From contig JAETXT010000004.1 of the NCBI GenBank assembly GCA_019188255.1, positions 3,348,001-3,412,000 on the forward strand: DNA of 64,000 nt, written 5' to 3'. Source of the stretch: Verticillium longisporum. Lineage: Eukaryota > Ascomycota > Sordariomycetes > Glomerellales > Plectosphaerellaceae. The translations under genes were made by a program, and so were the position numbers. Positions 43,830 through 57,400 of the stretch are shown here, piece by piece. Numbering within the stretch: the stretch's first letter is position 1; the number at the start of each line of letters is the position of its first letter. Below the pieces are notes generated by a model, which did no database searches, was not told where the DNA came from, and worked only from the letters and a program-made list of their open reading frames with translations.

Positions 43830-45341
43830 AATATATACTTCGATTTAAAGCTTAAAGGTTCTTATTATTATAAATATATTTCTAAGTATTTTTATAAGTT
43901 AATATAAGCTTCTATAATCTCTATTTTCTAATATCTATAGCTCTAATAATTATTATCTATAATCTAATTAGGGCGTTTAAGCCTATTATAAAGTTTTTAA
44001 CTATTTAAGATAAGAATAATAAGCTAATAAGCTATCTTTTCTATTATTTCCCTAATTATCTAATTATATAATTAATTAATAGGGGATATAGGATATAGAG
44101 AAGTAATCTATTATTATAAAGAGTATATTTATAATTATTAAAGAGGAGGAGATAAAGGGGGGTAATAACTTTAATAAAGACTTTAATAATCTTAATAATA
44201 TTAACTATAAAATAGCTAAGCGGGCTATAATTCTATAGCTCTTTAACTATTTCTAATAGGACTCGCTAGAGTAATTAAACTCGGATTCTTCGGATTCTAA
44301 GGCCTAGTCTACTTTATAGAGTAATTACTTTACTATTTTATTAATTATAGGGTCGTCGTTTTTACTTCTAAGGTACTCGTTTTAGGCTTTACTATATTTT
44401 TATTAATATTAATTTCTTTTACCCTCTAATTATTCTTTTCTTAAAATTTAATTTATCCTTTAATTTTAATTATAATTTTATTAAAGCTTATTAATACTTT
44501 TAATATTTAATTTAATATTCTTTTAACTATTAAATCTATAGGGTTATCGCTTCTAGTAATCTAATAAATTTCATTAATTTTATATTCTTTATAGCTTATT
44601 ATAATATTATAAGATCTATTATTAAGTATTTCTCTATTATTATATTTAATTAAATAAAATATTAATAGAATAAATAGCTATTAATATAGATAATTATCTA
44701 TAGGAATAATAATTCTAAGCATTTATAGATCTCTTAGAATATCTATTTAAGGATATAAATTATATTAAAGCTATTAATTATATTATAGATTTTATTTATT
44801 AGTATTAAATATATAATCTATTAATATTTAATAGATTATCAATAGAGGATATTATTATATATTATAAAGGTATTCTCTTAATTATTAGAATATTTATTAT
44901 TAAAGAGGATAATAAATCCGATTTATAAATTAAAGTCCTTATTATTAATAAAGGAGCTATTAATAAATATATAAAGCTAGGCTATTAAGAGATCGAAGTA
45001 TATATAATTTAAGCTATAGTTTATATTAATAATCTACTGTTATATATATTTATTAAGCTATTTAAAGTCGTCTTCTTAAGGGTTCTTAGCTTAAGCTATA
45101 ATAGAGAAATCGAAAATTATTTCTAATTAATAAATTAAAATAATATAAGTATTACGAGCTCTCTAAGTAATATATTATTATTCTAAGTTTACTATCCTTA
45201 ATAGTATTAATTCTAAGTAATTATTTTAACCTTTCTATTATATTATAAGGTCTTTAATTCCGATTTTAATAATATAGCTATTAAAGATGCTTTTAGAACC
45301 TATATTAAAGATAGAAATAAGCTTCGCCTAGAAGCTAGCAC
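43830..45341 (+). other. Unresolved continuation of the S-D element
   Basis: About 1.5 kb of RIP-mutated DNA following unit 2 up to a gypsy LTR. I cannot identify a family. It may be the body of the element whose LTR-like end is S. Confidence 0.3.
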
Positions 45342-45551
45342 TGAAACCGGGCAGGGCAGAAAGGTATAGCTTAGCGATAAGGTAATAAGGAGTAGCTAAT
45401 TAGGGAAACGGACATTAGCTAGACTCATTATAAGGACCCCTAAGGGATATATATTATTAATCCGATACTATATATTTAAGGACCTATCTTTTTCTAAAAT
45501 AACTACTTCATTACCCTAATTAATTAAAGTTATTACTAGCCCTACTTTACT
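45342..45551 (+). repeat. Gypsy family 2 LTR, copy A
   Basis: 210 bases beginning TGAAACCGGGCAGGGC, where the TG start is preserved. The same sequence occurs in reverse at 62014-62223 and 51238-51447. It is the least mutated at its outer end of the three. Confidence 0.85.
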
Positions 45552-45567
45552 TAGTACTCCGAGGCGG
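45552..45567 (+). other. Candidate primer-binding site of gypsy family 2
   Basis: TAGTACTCCGAGGCGG lies directly after LTR copy A. With RIP reversed at the second base it starts TGG, as needed to pair with a tRNA CCA end. The inverted copy reads TAATACTCCGAGGCGG. The tRNA cannot be named without a search. Confidence 0.4.
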
Positions 45568-46011
45568 ATTATCTCTCTTATATACTATTAATATAGTCTA
45601 TTAGCTTAATTAGACCCCTTAAACGAGGTTAGATTTAATCTTAATATAAAGGATTTATTAAAAAGACTTAAATAGAGAATAATAGCTAAACTATTAAACG
45701 AATACTATTATAAGAGAAGTAAATAGGGTTATAGAATAGAATAGATAAGTTAATAAGTATAATTAGATAATAATAATAGATTAATTAGGGTAATAGACGA
45801 GGTCGCTAGTCTAGAAGGGTATAAGGAAGCCTATAAAACTTCTACTTATTACTAACCGAGTAGAATCTAATAATATAATAGGCTTTAGCTTTAGGTTCTA
45901 CTAATTAGGGGAAAAAAGGAAGTTATCTTATCTCGCTTAACCTAAAAGCGGCTAATTACTAAACTAATACTATAACTTTATAAATATATAAGATTTACGA
46001 ATAATATATAT

Positions 46012-46330
46012 AGCTAACTAGCTATATATATAATATAAATAATATAAATAATAGATAAGCTTTATATATAAATAATATATAGAGCTAACTAGCTATATAT
46101 ATAATATAAATAATATAAGTAATAGATAAGCTTTATATATAAATAATATATATAGCTAACTAGCTATATATATAATATAAATAATATAAATAATAGATAA
46201 GCTTTATATATAAATAATATATATAGCTAAATAACATTATATATTATATAAATAATATAAATAATAGACGAGCCTTATATATAAATAATATATATAGCTA
46301 ATTAACTATATATATAATATATAGAACCTA
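46012..46330 (+). repeat. 71-bp tandem repeat in the gypsy leader, about 4.5 copies
   Basis: Units start at 46012, 46083, 46154, 46225 and 46296, each 71 bases apart and beginning AGCTAACTAGCTATATATA or a close variant. The inverted gypsy copy has only one unit at the same place (near 61.5 kb), so the array grew in this copy. Confidence 0.85.
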
Positions 46331-48116
46331 TTATAATTATATTCCCCTAATTATAGTATTAGGATACTATAGTAAATTATATAATATTAATATAAAGGAG
46401 GCTATATTAGACCTTATATAAAATAACTTAATTTCCTTAAAAGAAAACTTTAACTTCCCTCCTCTATAACCCCTTTTTTTTCTTCCCTAGTAAAAATTAA
46501 TATATATAAAACTATAAATAATAAGAAATAATAATAAACGATTAACTATAATCGATAATTAAAGAAAGTAAAAGTAAATAACTTAGTCTTAGGACCCGTA
46601 AAATAATTAATTAAGGGAATAAACCTATACCTACTATAACTAATATTTAAATCTACCTATAAAAAGGGGCTTTTATTACTTATAGGGAGCATTCTTATAA
46701 TAATAGTAAATCCTCGCCTATTTCTAACCCTCTCTACCTTAATAATAATAATAATAATAAAGTCAGACTACTTCTTAATAACGATTAACCTCTAAAACCT
46801 ACTTTCCCGATAATTTATAAGAATATTTAACCTCCTTAGCCTAGAACGGTAACTTACGAGAATATAATTAACTACTATCCCGCCTCGGAGGTATAGAACG
46901 TTCCGATTTAAGGCCTTTCCTTTAATTAGCTTAAGTTAATCCTTAAAAGTATCCTTAAAAAGGTAGTAAGTAATAAAGGATCGGTAATAATATTAATATT
47001 AAAGTCTAATAGTGCCCCTAAGTTTATAAGGGATAACGTCTAGGAGTTCCTAATCGATTATAAGGATACCTATTACCTAGCTAGCCTTAAGGAGAAAGAG
47101 AAGGTTACGAATATTATTATCTATATCGATAACGATAATAGATACTTTATTAAGCTATTTATAAAGATAGTATAGACTAAGGGAATAACGTTTATTAAGA
47201 TTATATAATATATTAGGAAGAAGCGAGAGTAGTTTTCTAATAATAATAAGAACTCTATTACCTAGATTAGAATATTATATAATTATAAGTAATTACTTAA
47301 GGACTTAAAAGGACTTAATAAAGCCTATTAGCTAATATTAAAACTTATAGCTATAATAAGGAAATAGAAGCTCGACCTCTTATCTAACAATGAATTAATT
47401 AATATTAATTATAGGATAATTAGGGCTAAGATATTTATAAAAATCGCTAATAATTATAATATTAAGATTAGAAAACTTTCTAATTAATTAATATTCAATG
47501 AATTCTAGGATATAATTAAATACTTAGAAAAAGAGAAAAGAGATATTTAGAAGTTTAAAATAATATTAAATTACTTTAATTAGGATAATAATAATATTAG
47601 GAAGCTTATAAAACCTTTATTAATAACCTTTATATAGAAGACGTAAATAAAGGATTCCGAGCTTAATAATTTAATAATCTAATTCTAAGCTTTAATCGTA
47701 GAATATAAAATAGGAATATAGGAGTTTCGTTTAAGGACTTTAATAGCTATTTAAGAACTCCTAAGGATTACCTTAAAGGAGAACTTAATAGCTATAAAGG
47801 TTAATAGAGGAAATAGGCTAATTGCTTATCTATTAGCACTCTAGATTATAAACTTAATAATTAAGCTAGACCCTCCTATTATAATTCTCTTAAGAACCCT
47901 TAATTAGTTTAATAGAGCGGCCTATATTATAAGTTTAAGGTTATAAAGATAAAGCTTATATTAATAGAATAGGTATTAATAAAGTAATTATTAATAGATA
48001 TAATAATAATATAATAGCTATTAATAGCTATAGGCCTCCCGATTAGGCTAATAGTAATAATAATACCCCCGCCTAGAAGAGGACGACCGATTTATAAACT
48101 AATACTAGTATAGAGA

Positions 48117-51100
48117 TAAAAGAAGTCTTCTATAGAATTTAAATTAAAAGGATTTAGAGTTAAAAATAATAATAAAATAATAAAGTTTACTTAAGAACCC
48201 TTTAATTTATATGGCTTTTATAATTTATTCTAGATTTCTAAAGGATCTAATAGACAATTAAATTAAGTATATAAGCCTATATTTAGAATATTTAATATAT
48301 TTCTAATAATTTTAAAAGCTTCTATATATCTTTCTTTAAAGCAATTAATAGGAAGAAGTTAAATTATATCTTCTAATTCTATTCTTTAAAAGAGGAAAAA
48401 GGATTAGACTTATATAATCGAAATCTTATATCCTTTATTACCCTTAAGCTCTTTAAAGGCTAGCTTAAAAGTCCCTTTATATATAATTAATAGGTATAAG
48501 AAATAGATATATATATAGTAAAATATAAATTATTAATAATAATTATTTAAGAATAAGAAGAAATATTATTAAATAAATATATTAGAAATATATAGATTTT
48601 CTAAAATATATTAAAATTTAAGGGAGACTTTAAATAAAATAGAATAATATTATAGGGTATTATTTAAAAAAGGATATAGATTTAATTATAAAGTATAATA
48701 ATAATTATAATTACTCGATAATAAGAAGAACTATTATTAAGAGAAGTATACTAGAAGTATTCCCCTTAATTCTATATTAGAATAACTTATTTACTAGGAA
48801 GTATATAGTATAAGTATTTATTAGTTTATTCTTAGGATTAAACTTAAAAGCATCGTCTACTCCTAGCTTATTAGAAGTATCTAAGTATTCCTAATGATAG
48901 GAACTATAGTAGCGGAAATACTAAGGATTATATTAGCCTAGATAATTAAGATTAGTATATTACTACTAGCCTTCTACCCTAATATAGGCTTAGCCTTTAT
49001 AGTACTAGAATTTATAGATTTAAAAGCTAAAATAATAGCTCTAATAAAATAGCTCTTTACTTAGTATTAGATTACTAGTATTTCTATATAGTATAGTATT
49101 ATCTTTAATATAAGTATATTATTAATTTCTATAATAGGAGCTTTATAAATAAGGGCCTTAATAGCCCTAATACTAAGCTTAATAGTTAATAAATAGCGAA
49201 TAGGGGCTAGAGTAAGATTTAGAATAGGAAATCCTATTTCTATAATAGAGGAGATTATTATTTTAATACTAATTAGGAGAATTACGTTCTATATCGTCCT
49301 AATAGATACCCTATTCCTACTTTATATTAAGGATATAGATAATCTTAGAATCTATTTAGATAATATATATAATAAGTTAATAAAATATATTAAGGAGATC
49401 TAGGAGTATATACCTATTTTTCGTAAATAGGGCTATTTATAGTTCTTCCTAGATATAAAGACCTATATTAGCTCTAGGATTATATATATAGTAAGGATAG
49501 AGAATAATAGAATAGCGTTTCTAATAGAAATAGAGCTCTAATATATTTATAAATAGTTTAGTTATTTATCTATAGAGAAGCTATAGAACTTATTCTAGAG
49601 AGTAGACTATAACGTAAATCGGGATACTCTAGAGCTAATAAACTACTTCTATTATTATTATTAAATTAAAGGGAAATCTCTATAATACTTTAAGTTTACT
49701 TTAAAATTAGATATCGACTTTAATTATAAGATTTTAATCGATATTATATATTTAAATAGAAAGCCTATTCTTTATATAATTAATATAAATATAGGATTCT
49801 AATCTATAACTTTTACTCCTAATTTTATAGCTTATATAACGTAGGAAGCCCTAAAGAGGTACTAATTAGATATATATCTTAGGCCTCTAGATATTATAAC
49901 TATTAATACTAGAATGAACTTTACCTCTATACAATTTAGGGTAGAAGTATACCTCTTAGATATAATCTATTATTAGATCCTAATAGAAGCTTATTAATTA
50001 AGTAGTAAAATTAAGAGCTATTATAAGCCGATTTATAGAATATATAAGATCTTAAAAGTAGAATCTCGTAATACGAGCCTGGAATTACTACTTTAAGGAG
50101 TAGTAAAAGTAGTAAACGATACTATTAGACCTAATAGATTAATGCCTATACTATTTATATTTAGAATAATACCTAGGATTATTATTAATTTAATGCTTAT
50201 TACGATCTAAGCGTAGTACGCTAAAGTAATTAATAAAGTAATAGCGGAACTTTAGCGAATAGTTACTAAGTAGAAGGTTAATAATGCTCTTAATACCTAG
50301 AACGGACTAGATACTAAATAGTTACTATTAAGATCGCTAGAACTAGGAAGTAACGTTCTTATATTCCGAGAGCAGGAGAAATAGACTAGTCCCTATAAGG
50401 TTATATTAGTTCCTAATATAGTAATCATAATAGAAATATTTAATAGCCTAATAGAGTTTAGAGGAATATATATTAAACTATATAATAAATCGCTAGATTA
50501 ATAGATTAAAGAGATAATAGTAATTCGAACTCTAGAGACCCTAGAACTATTTAAGTACTTAGAGCTAATTCTATTACGATAATATAAAAGACCTAGGAAG
50601 TTAATAAATACTATAAATCTACTATAAATAGCTTTTATAGATCGTAAGAGTAGTACGACTAGGACTTTATAGATTAAGCGCTAATTTATTATTAAAAGGG
50701 AATAGTAGGGGTACGACCTAACTATTTAACTATATAATAAAGGTAGAATAACGACCCCTAGGAAGCTATTTAAATAATCCGATTAGGAGGAAGTCGACTT
50801 ACTCCTAATAGCTAGAGTAATCGTATTAATTAGGAGATCCGTATTTCCTAGTATTAAGATCTTTAAATACTAGCTTATAAGAGAAGTAAAAGGCCTCCCT
50901 TAAGCCCTATATATGAAGTTAAGATTAGTAGTTTAAGGATATAGTAATTAGGAGAAGATAACCCTATTAATATAATCGCCTATAATTATATACTATAGCT
51001 AACGATTAATCCTAGTAATTACCTTAATACTATAATAATATAGCTATTAATTAATACTCTATAATATTAGTTAAGCCTATATCTAGAATACTATAGATCT

Positions 51101-51237
51101 ATTATATAATATTCTCCTATATATTCCTAAAGAGCTATAATATAGATATTTAAAAGGAATCGTCTTCTATATTATAAAGCCGCTCTATAGTATTATAGAA
51201 TTAGGTCTCTATTAGTTTATAATCCATTAGCGCTATT
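48117..51237 (+). mobile_element. Ty1/copia-type pol fragment (pre-integrase, integrase, start of reverse transcriptase)
   Basis: Reading stop codons TAA/TAG as RIP-mutated CAA/CAG, the plus strand gives a recognisable copia polyprotein. A GAG-pre-integrase-like Cys/His region near 49.6 kb is followed by QIKGKS-QYFKFTLK from 49662 and an integrase core to about 50.2 kb. Then comes a reverse-transcriptase start: REVKGLPQALY near 50.9 kb, RLVVQGY, and an AYIQNT segment near 51.08 kb. Integrase before reverse transcriptase is the copia order, unlike the gypsy elements around it. The RT is cut off at 51237 by the gypsy LTR. The left edge near 48117 is set only by where gypsy similarity ends; no copia LTR was found. 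Confidence 0.65.
51233..51237 (+). repeat. Candidate target duplication CTATT (left)
   Basis: CTATT precedes LTR copy B and recurs at 62224-62228 directly after LTR copy C, consistent with one insertion of the minus-strand gypsy. Five AT-rich bases can match by chance. Confidence 0.5.
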
Positions 51238-51447
51238 ATTAAAGTAGGGCTAGTAATAACCTTAACTAATTAGAGTAATATAGTAATTATTTAAGAAAAA
51301 GATAGGTCCTTAAATATATAATATCGGATTAATCCTCTATATCCCTTAGGGGTCCTTATAATAAGTCTAGCTAATATCTATTTCCCTAATTAGCTACTCC
51401 TTATTACCTTATCGCTAAGCTATACCTTTCTACCCTACCTAGGTTTA
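51238..51447 (-). repeat. Gypsy family 2 LTR, copy B (3' LTR of copy 2)
   Basis: 210 bases matching 62014-62223 in the same orientation. Differences are largely C/T and G/A changes. Confidence 0.82.
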
Positions 51448-54400
51448 ATCGTCCCTAAAGGAGTCCTTATCTCTTAAGATTAGGACCTCTTGTTTTTAAG
51501 AAGATAAATAAGTTCTCCTAATTAGAACTAAGCGAGTCCCTAAAGCTATAAATAAAGGAAAGAAAGTAATTATAATATATATAAATATCCTAGAATTAGC
51601 CCTTAGTTCCCTAAATCTAATTATCTAAAGCGCTTCCGAAGACCTAGCCTCTATAGGGGCTCTTTAGTATTAAGCTAAGCCCGAGCTACCTTAATAATAG
51701 CCCTCTATTATGCTTTATCCTATTCTAAACTAATATAATATTAAGACTATCCCTCTTAGCCTAGATATTATAAAGGTATATATAATATAGTCTCTATAAT
51801 AGTAGTATTTATAATAGCTATAGTATAAGGATCTATATATTAGCTTATTTATTCTACCCTCGAGTATATTAATAGAGGATATCCTAGCCGAGGGTCTAGC
51901 TTAACCTCTATAAGGTTGAGGATAATATATAGGTTTAGACTCGGATTGCCTTAATTAGACCTAGCTAGAGTACTTAGAGCGCTTAAGGTCTTCTCCTTTA
52001 GCGAGATAGGTAGAATTAAATTATAGCTTAAGCTTAAGCATTTTATAAGGGGCTTTATAGTTACGATACTTCTTATAAATATAATAATTTAATTCCTTTT
52101 ATATAGTTTAATTAATATAATTAAATTAAGTAAACTATAAAAGTTAATTTATAATTATAATATCCTATTAAATATATTAATAGTATTATCGGCCTTAGAA
52201 TCCCTAAGTCCTATTAATTCTAAGGAGCTCTCGACTTCTTATAAAGGATTAAGCTATTTCTATTATATATCTTAGATTAATATCTTCTTAAAAAGGATAA
52301 TAGCTTTATTTATCTCCTTAAATTCCTCCTATTTAAGATTAAGGAGTATATTTACTTTATAAATTCCTTAAAAGATAGCTTTATTATCTATAATATCGCC
52401 TATTATTAATTTAGGCCTTAAATAATATATAAGCGAATTAGCCTAGCTTAGATTAAATTATTTATCTATCTAAATCTTCTAATAATAATAAAGGTAATTA
52501 TTATAATTAGCTTTACTATATATACTATCGTTTATATATATAGCTAATATCCCTATATCGAGTAGCCCTTTAAGGAAGACTAAGTAAGCTAAATTAAGTA
52601 TATAGAGTCTATAAGAGTATATATCCTATTAATAAAGGGATTAGAGGATATTAAACTATAAATATAAAGCCTTAATTAAAATATCCGAGGTATTATTAAA
52701 TCTATAAAACTCCTCTAAATAGATTATAGTTTAAATAATTTCCTTCTTAATTATACCCCTAAAATAATTATTAATAATAAAGAATTATTATATCTATTAA
52801 TCGACGATTAAGAGAATCTAGTAATTTTCGCTAATATTAATAGAAGTTACTATAAAGTAGGCTTCCTAGAATATATCTATTATTTCTTAGCTTATCGGAG
52901 TATTATTATTATAGCCCTTTATCTATAAAATATCGGAATTAAGGACTTAATATAGTAATTACCTTAATCGGGGCTTTATAAGTACTTTAAGATTAATAGC
53001 TATCTCCTAAATAGAGAGCTATATATTCTTTTCTATATTATTATATATTAAAACTAAATAAGACTTATCTTCTTAGCTAATTATATCCCCGCCTTAATTA
53101 TTAGGAGGGAGGTATTTATTAACCTTTATTAATACGATTCCTCTAAGATATAGATTAGAAATAGAGGTAGTAAGCTTCCTTAAGAGGTTAGTCTAATCGG
53201 GGAGTAAAGAGGTATAGAGTATTCTATATAGATTATAAGATTTATAAAAGAGTAATCGAATAATACTATTATTAAGCTTTATTTAATAAAATAGCTAGAC
53301 TCCTAAGATATATTTCTAGCCTATTTTTACTTTCTATTACTTTTATTTATCTAATATTAAATATTTTTATAAAATCTAATTAATATATTAATTAGATTAA
53401 TTCCCCTTAAGGAAATCGATCTATACCCTTTTAAATATAATATTAAAGTAATTAAATATATTATAATTAATTTAGAATTACTTATTTTCTAAATAGGATA
53501 TAGGTTTATCTAAAGGAGCTATTATTATTAAGATAAATATAGGCTTTAGCTAATTAGGAGAAATAGGGAAGAGCGCTTCTTAATTAATTTATAGTATAAG
53601 AGTTCTAAGTAGGTTAAAGGGGTCGGTCCTTATAGCTATTAGAATAATAAAGCGATTCTTATAAATATTATCCGTATATAGTATATAATTACTTTTAAAT
53701 ATTTTAATAAATAATTAGGGGAATTATATTAAAAGTAAATAAAAAGGAAAAATATAGAATAGATTATAAATAAAAAGAAGAAAGTAGAGAAAGGAGAGAA
53801 ATTATAATAATAGGAGAAAATAAGAAAGTAATATTTAAAGAATAGAATAATAAATTATATTATTATTCTAATTAAGTTATTTATAAGTAAGAAAAGTATT
53901 TAAGAAGTAAATAGAGGAGGTCTATAAGTTTAATATTTATATATAAAAGAGAGAGGGGATTCCTTAATTAAAGCGAAAGTTCTTTTTCCTTTTTATAATA
54001 GTAGATTATAAAGTTAATTATTCTATTAAGAGGTTTATTAATTCTAAATAATTTAATAGTAAATTTTTATCCTAGCTAAGAAAGAAGGGGGGGTTAATAA
54101 ATCTATTAAGAAATTATTAAATTAAGTAATTAAATTAAATAATATTATTTTAATTATTATTCCTTTCTTATTCTACTTTTAAAAGTAATAAGAGCTATTA
54201 TACCCTTTATATTTTTCTTTCTTTTTATTTAAAATATAATTATTAATAATATTATTATAAATTCTTCTAATTAAAAGTTATAATTCCTTTTAAATTAAAC
54301 TCCTAAGCTTTATACTATTAAGGATAATTATTTTAATAATTACTTTTAATTATATAGGCTTAATAGCTAGCTCGAAAAGAAGAAGTCTAAATATATAATA

Positions 54401-57400
54401 GATATTAACGATTTCTATATTCTTATAAATTCTATTCCCTTAATTAAGAGCTATTCTATATATTAATTAATACTTTTTTAATTATTAACCTATTTTATAT
54501 AATAAGCTTTTATAAATAGTAAAAGTAAAAATAATAATCTTCTTCTTTAATACTTTAAATTTATCTTTAAGCTAATTATTCTTAATATTAACTCCTAATC
54601 TAATATTATTAAGTAATTCTAGAGAATAATAAAGTAAATAAACTAGAACTCTAATAATATCTCTTTATTTCTTAATATTTATAAAAATCGGAAGCTATCT
54701 ATATTTAATAGTTTCCTTAATTAAATATTCCACTATTACGTCTTTATCGTTTCTAAGCTAAGTAGGCCTTTTAAGTCGTTCTTTATTAAGATTATTTATT
54801 ATTATTTAGCTCTATTCTCGCTAATTATATAAGGTTTTAGAAGTATTAATCGTAATCCTTATAAAGGCTATAAAGAGAGTTAATAATTAACATTTTTAGC
54901 TTCTAATTAGATTAATATTATATATCCTTATTTCTAGTATATCTCCTTTCCTAATTATATTAACTATATTAATTATACTTATAAAGAATATAAGTATAGC
55001 TTCTAGGATAGCCCTTCTAACTTTATTTAAATACTTTAAAAGGGGTATATATATCTTAAATCTAAGGTTATCTTCTATAATTTAATTAAAGCCCCTAATT
55101 AAGGTCCTCTTCTTTACTAGGACGAGTTCGATAACCCTCTCGATCCTACTTATAGTCCTCGGAGCTTAACTTTTTATTATTACTCTATTTCTAAGCTACT
55201 AGAGCTTATAAGGATATAATAGCCTAATCGAGACCTTATACTAGCGCTTAACTTTAAGTTTTATATTTTTATAAATAACTAGCTTATTATAAATAAGATT
55301 AAGGAGAATATACTTAACGACTAAGCTAAGATTTTAAAGAGGATAAAGTAAATATTCTTAGTTCTAAGGAGGCTAATATAATTAAAGTAATAGTAAAGCT
55401 TATAGGGTTACTAAGTATAAAGTAAGTACTTTATATTAATATATTTATATTTATAGGTAATACTTTGTATATTAGCTAATATATTTATAATATAATTATC
55501 TAATTATAATCTAAGTTAATTATCTAAGTATTAAATAATCTAATTAAGTTAACCTATATATCCCTATTAAAGTATATTATTAATATTTATCCTAATTCTA
55601 TTTATCCCCGATACTCAATTAGGAGTCCTATACTTAAATAAGTATCTAGTTAGGATAATTTATATAAGGAAAGTAAAGGGGTATATTATAATTAAGGGAA
55701 TAGTATAATAAAGATTATAAATATAATAGGAATTTTAGCTAGGGAATAAAGAAATAAAATATCGATATAGTATATACTTAGTATTTTAGGACTACTATAT
55801 TCTAGGTATACTACGTTATCTATAGGCTAAAAGAGAGAAGGAAAGAGCGGAAAAGATAGGACGAAAATAGGAAAGTTTAAAGAAAGAGCTAAAATATCTT
55901 AAATATTTAATAATATTATAGGGAATATAATTAAATTATTAATAAAAGAGAAAGAATATAAGTTATATTAAGATATAATATCCTATTAATATATAAGTTC
56001 CTTTAATTAAATTATATTAACTTAATTAAAAGGCATCCTAAATTATTCCTAATTAATATTATCTATTTTAAAGTATATATCCTTATTAAGTAAGCCCTAG
56101 ACTTATACTTCTAAATAAGTATATCGTTTATATTAATATAATTTAATTATAAATATTCGAATCTATTCTATAATAAATTCTTAGAGCTGTCTTAATTACT
56201 AAAGAAGGTTACTTAGAAGTATAGAGGAGTCCTCGGAATTAATTATTTCCTTAATATCTTAGTTTTCGCTAATCGAGTTAGGGTATATTAGACAGGTATT
56301 TACTTAATTAGGGGAATAATATCTTTCTAATATTTTATCCTATAGAATAATAATATTAAGTACTCTCGTAAACTCCTCCTTAAAGTCTTTTATTAATAAG
56401 TCTTTACTTTCTAGCTCCTATTAGCCGTTTAGGTCTAGGATAAACTTCCTAAGCTATTAGCTTATATAAATAATTCCTTAAATAAGTTCCCCTTTTATTA
56501 TTTCTAATCTAAATAAGAGGTTTCTAAATATAATTATAGTAATCCTAAATAGGCCTTATTAATAGGGGTTAAGTTTTATATTCCTTAATATATTTATTAC
56601 CTATTTAATATCGTAGATAAGGACTATATCTCTAGCCTAGAGCTTCTAAATATAGAATTAAATAGTATTCTAGTAATTTAACCCTTTAATCTTAATATAC
56701 TATTAATAATTAATTATTCGAATTACTTTAATCTTATCGAGTTTAAGCTAGGAAAAGGCCCTTAAGCGTATTTATACTTCTTAATTAAGTAAACGGACTA
56801 AGTCCTAGTCTAATATATACTATATAAGTAAAGTAATCTTAATTAATATAATAGCTTCGTAGCTATAGAAGAGGAAGAAAGGTATATAGCCTATAGAAGC
56901 TTTAATAATCGTTCTATCTATAAATAGAATAATTATTTATAGAGAGTTAATTCTTTCGCTTCTTATTAATATTTAAATAGCTAAGGTATATATAATAAAC
57001 TAATAACCTTTTTTAATAAAGCTATTAGCCCTTAGGTTATACGATAATATAAGCTTCTACTTTATTCTATATTAATTATTAAGTTTAATAACCGATTATT
57101 TATTTTCTAGTCCCCTATTAACGATAAGGATATAATATAAGCTATATCTATAGATAACGTCCTCTTAGATAAATTTCGTAATAGCCTTTAAAATATTTAC
57201 CCTAATTAGCTAGGCCTCAATATAATTAATAAACCTATACCTAGCTTCTATTAAATAATAATTATAAAAGTACTAGATATTAAAGTAAATATAAGTAAAG
57301 GGGAGGGAGTCCGTAATTAGCTTAGTAAACGATAGAAGGTCGCCCTTTAATAGTCCGCTTACTATTTAATATATAGGATAAGCTTTAATTATTATTTTAA

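Larger units (their letters stand above)
45342..48116 (+). mobile_element. Gypsy family 2, copy 1: 5' LTR, leader and gag region, truncated
   Basis: The sequence from 45342 to about 48116 matches, in reverse, 62223 down to about 59735. It holds the LTR, a likely tRNA primer site right after it (TAGTACTCCGAGGCGG at 45552, TGG before RIP), a leader with a 71-bp tandem repeat, and the gag-like region from about 46.7 kb. The match stops abruptly near 48116, where unrelated copia-type sequence begins. All frames are broken by RIP stops. Confidence 0.75.

Noticed and set aside
44640..45341. Apparently long open frame if TAA/TAG are read as Gln
   Set aside because: In RIP-mutated DNA TG is so rare that TGA vanishes, so every frame looks open under this rule; no family motif was found to support it.
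46012..46330. A 71-bp tandem array considered as a CRISPR or a centromere satellite
   Set aside because: Units are contiguous with no spacers, there are only about 4.5 copies, and the same unit occurs singly in the other gypsy copy, so it belongs to the retrotransposon leader.
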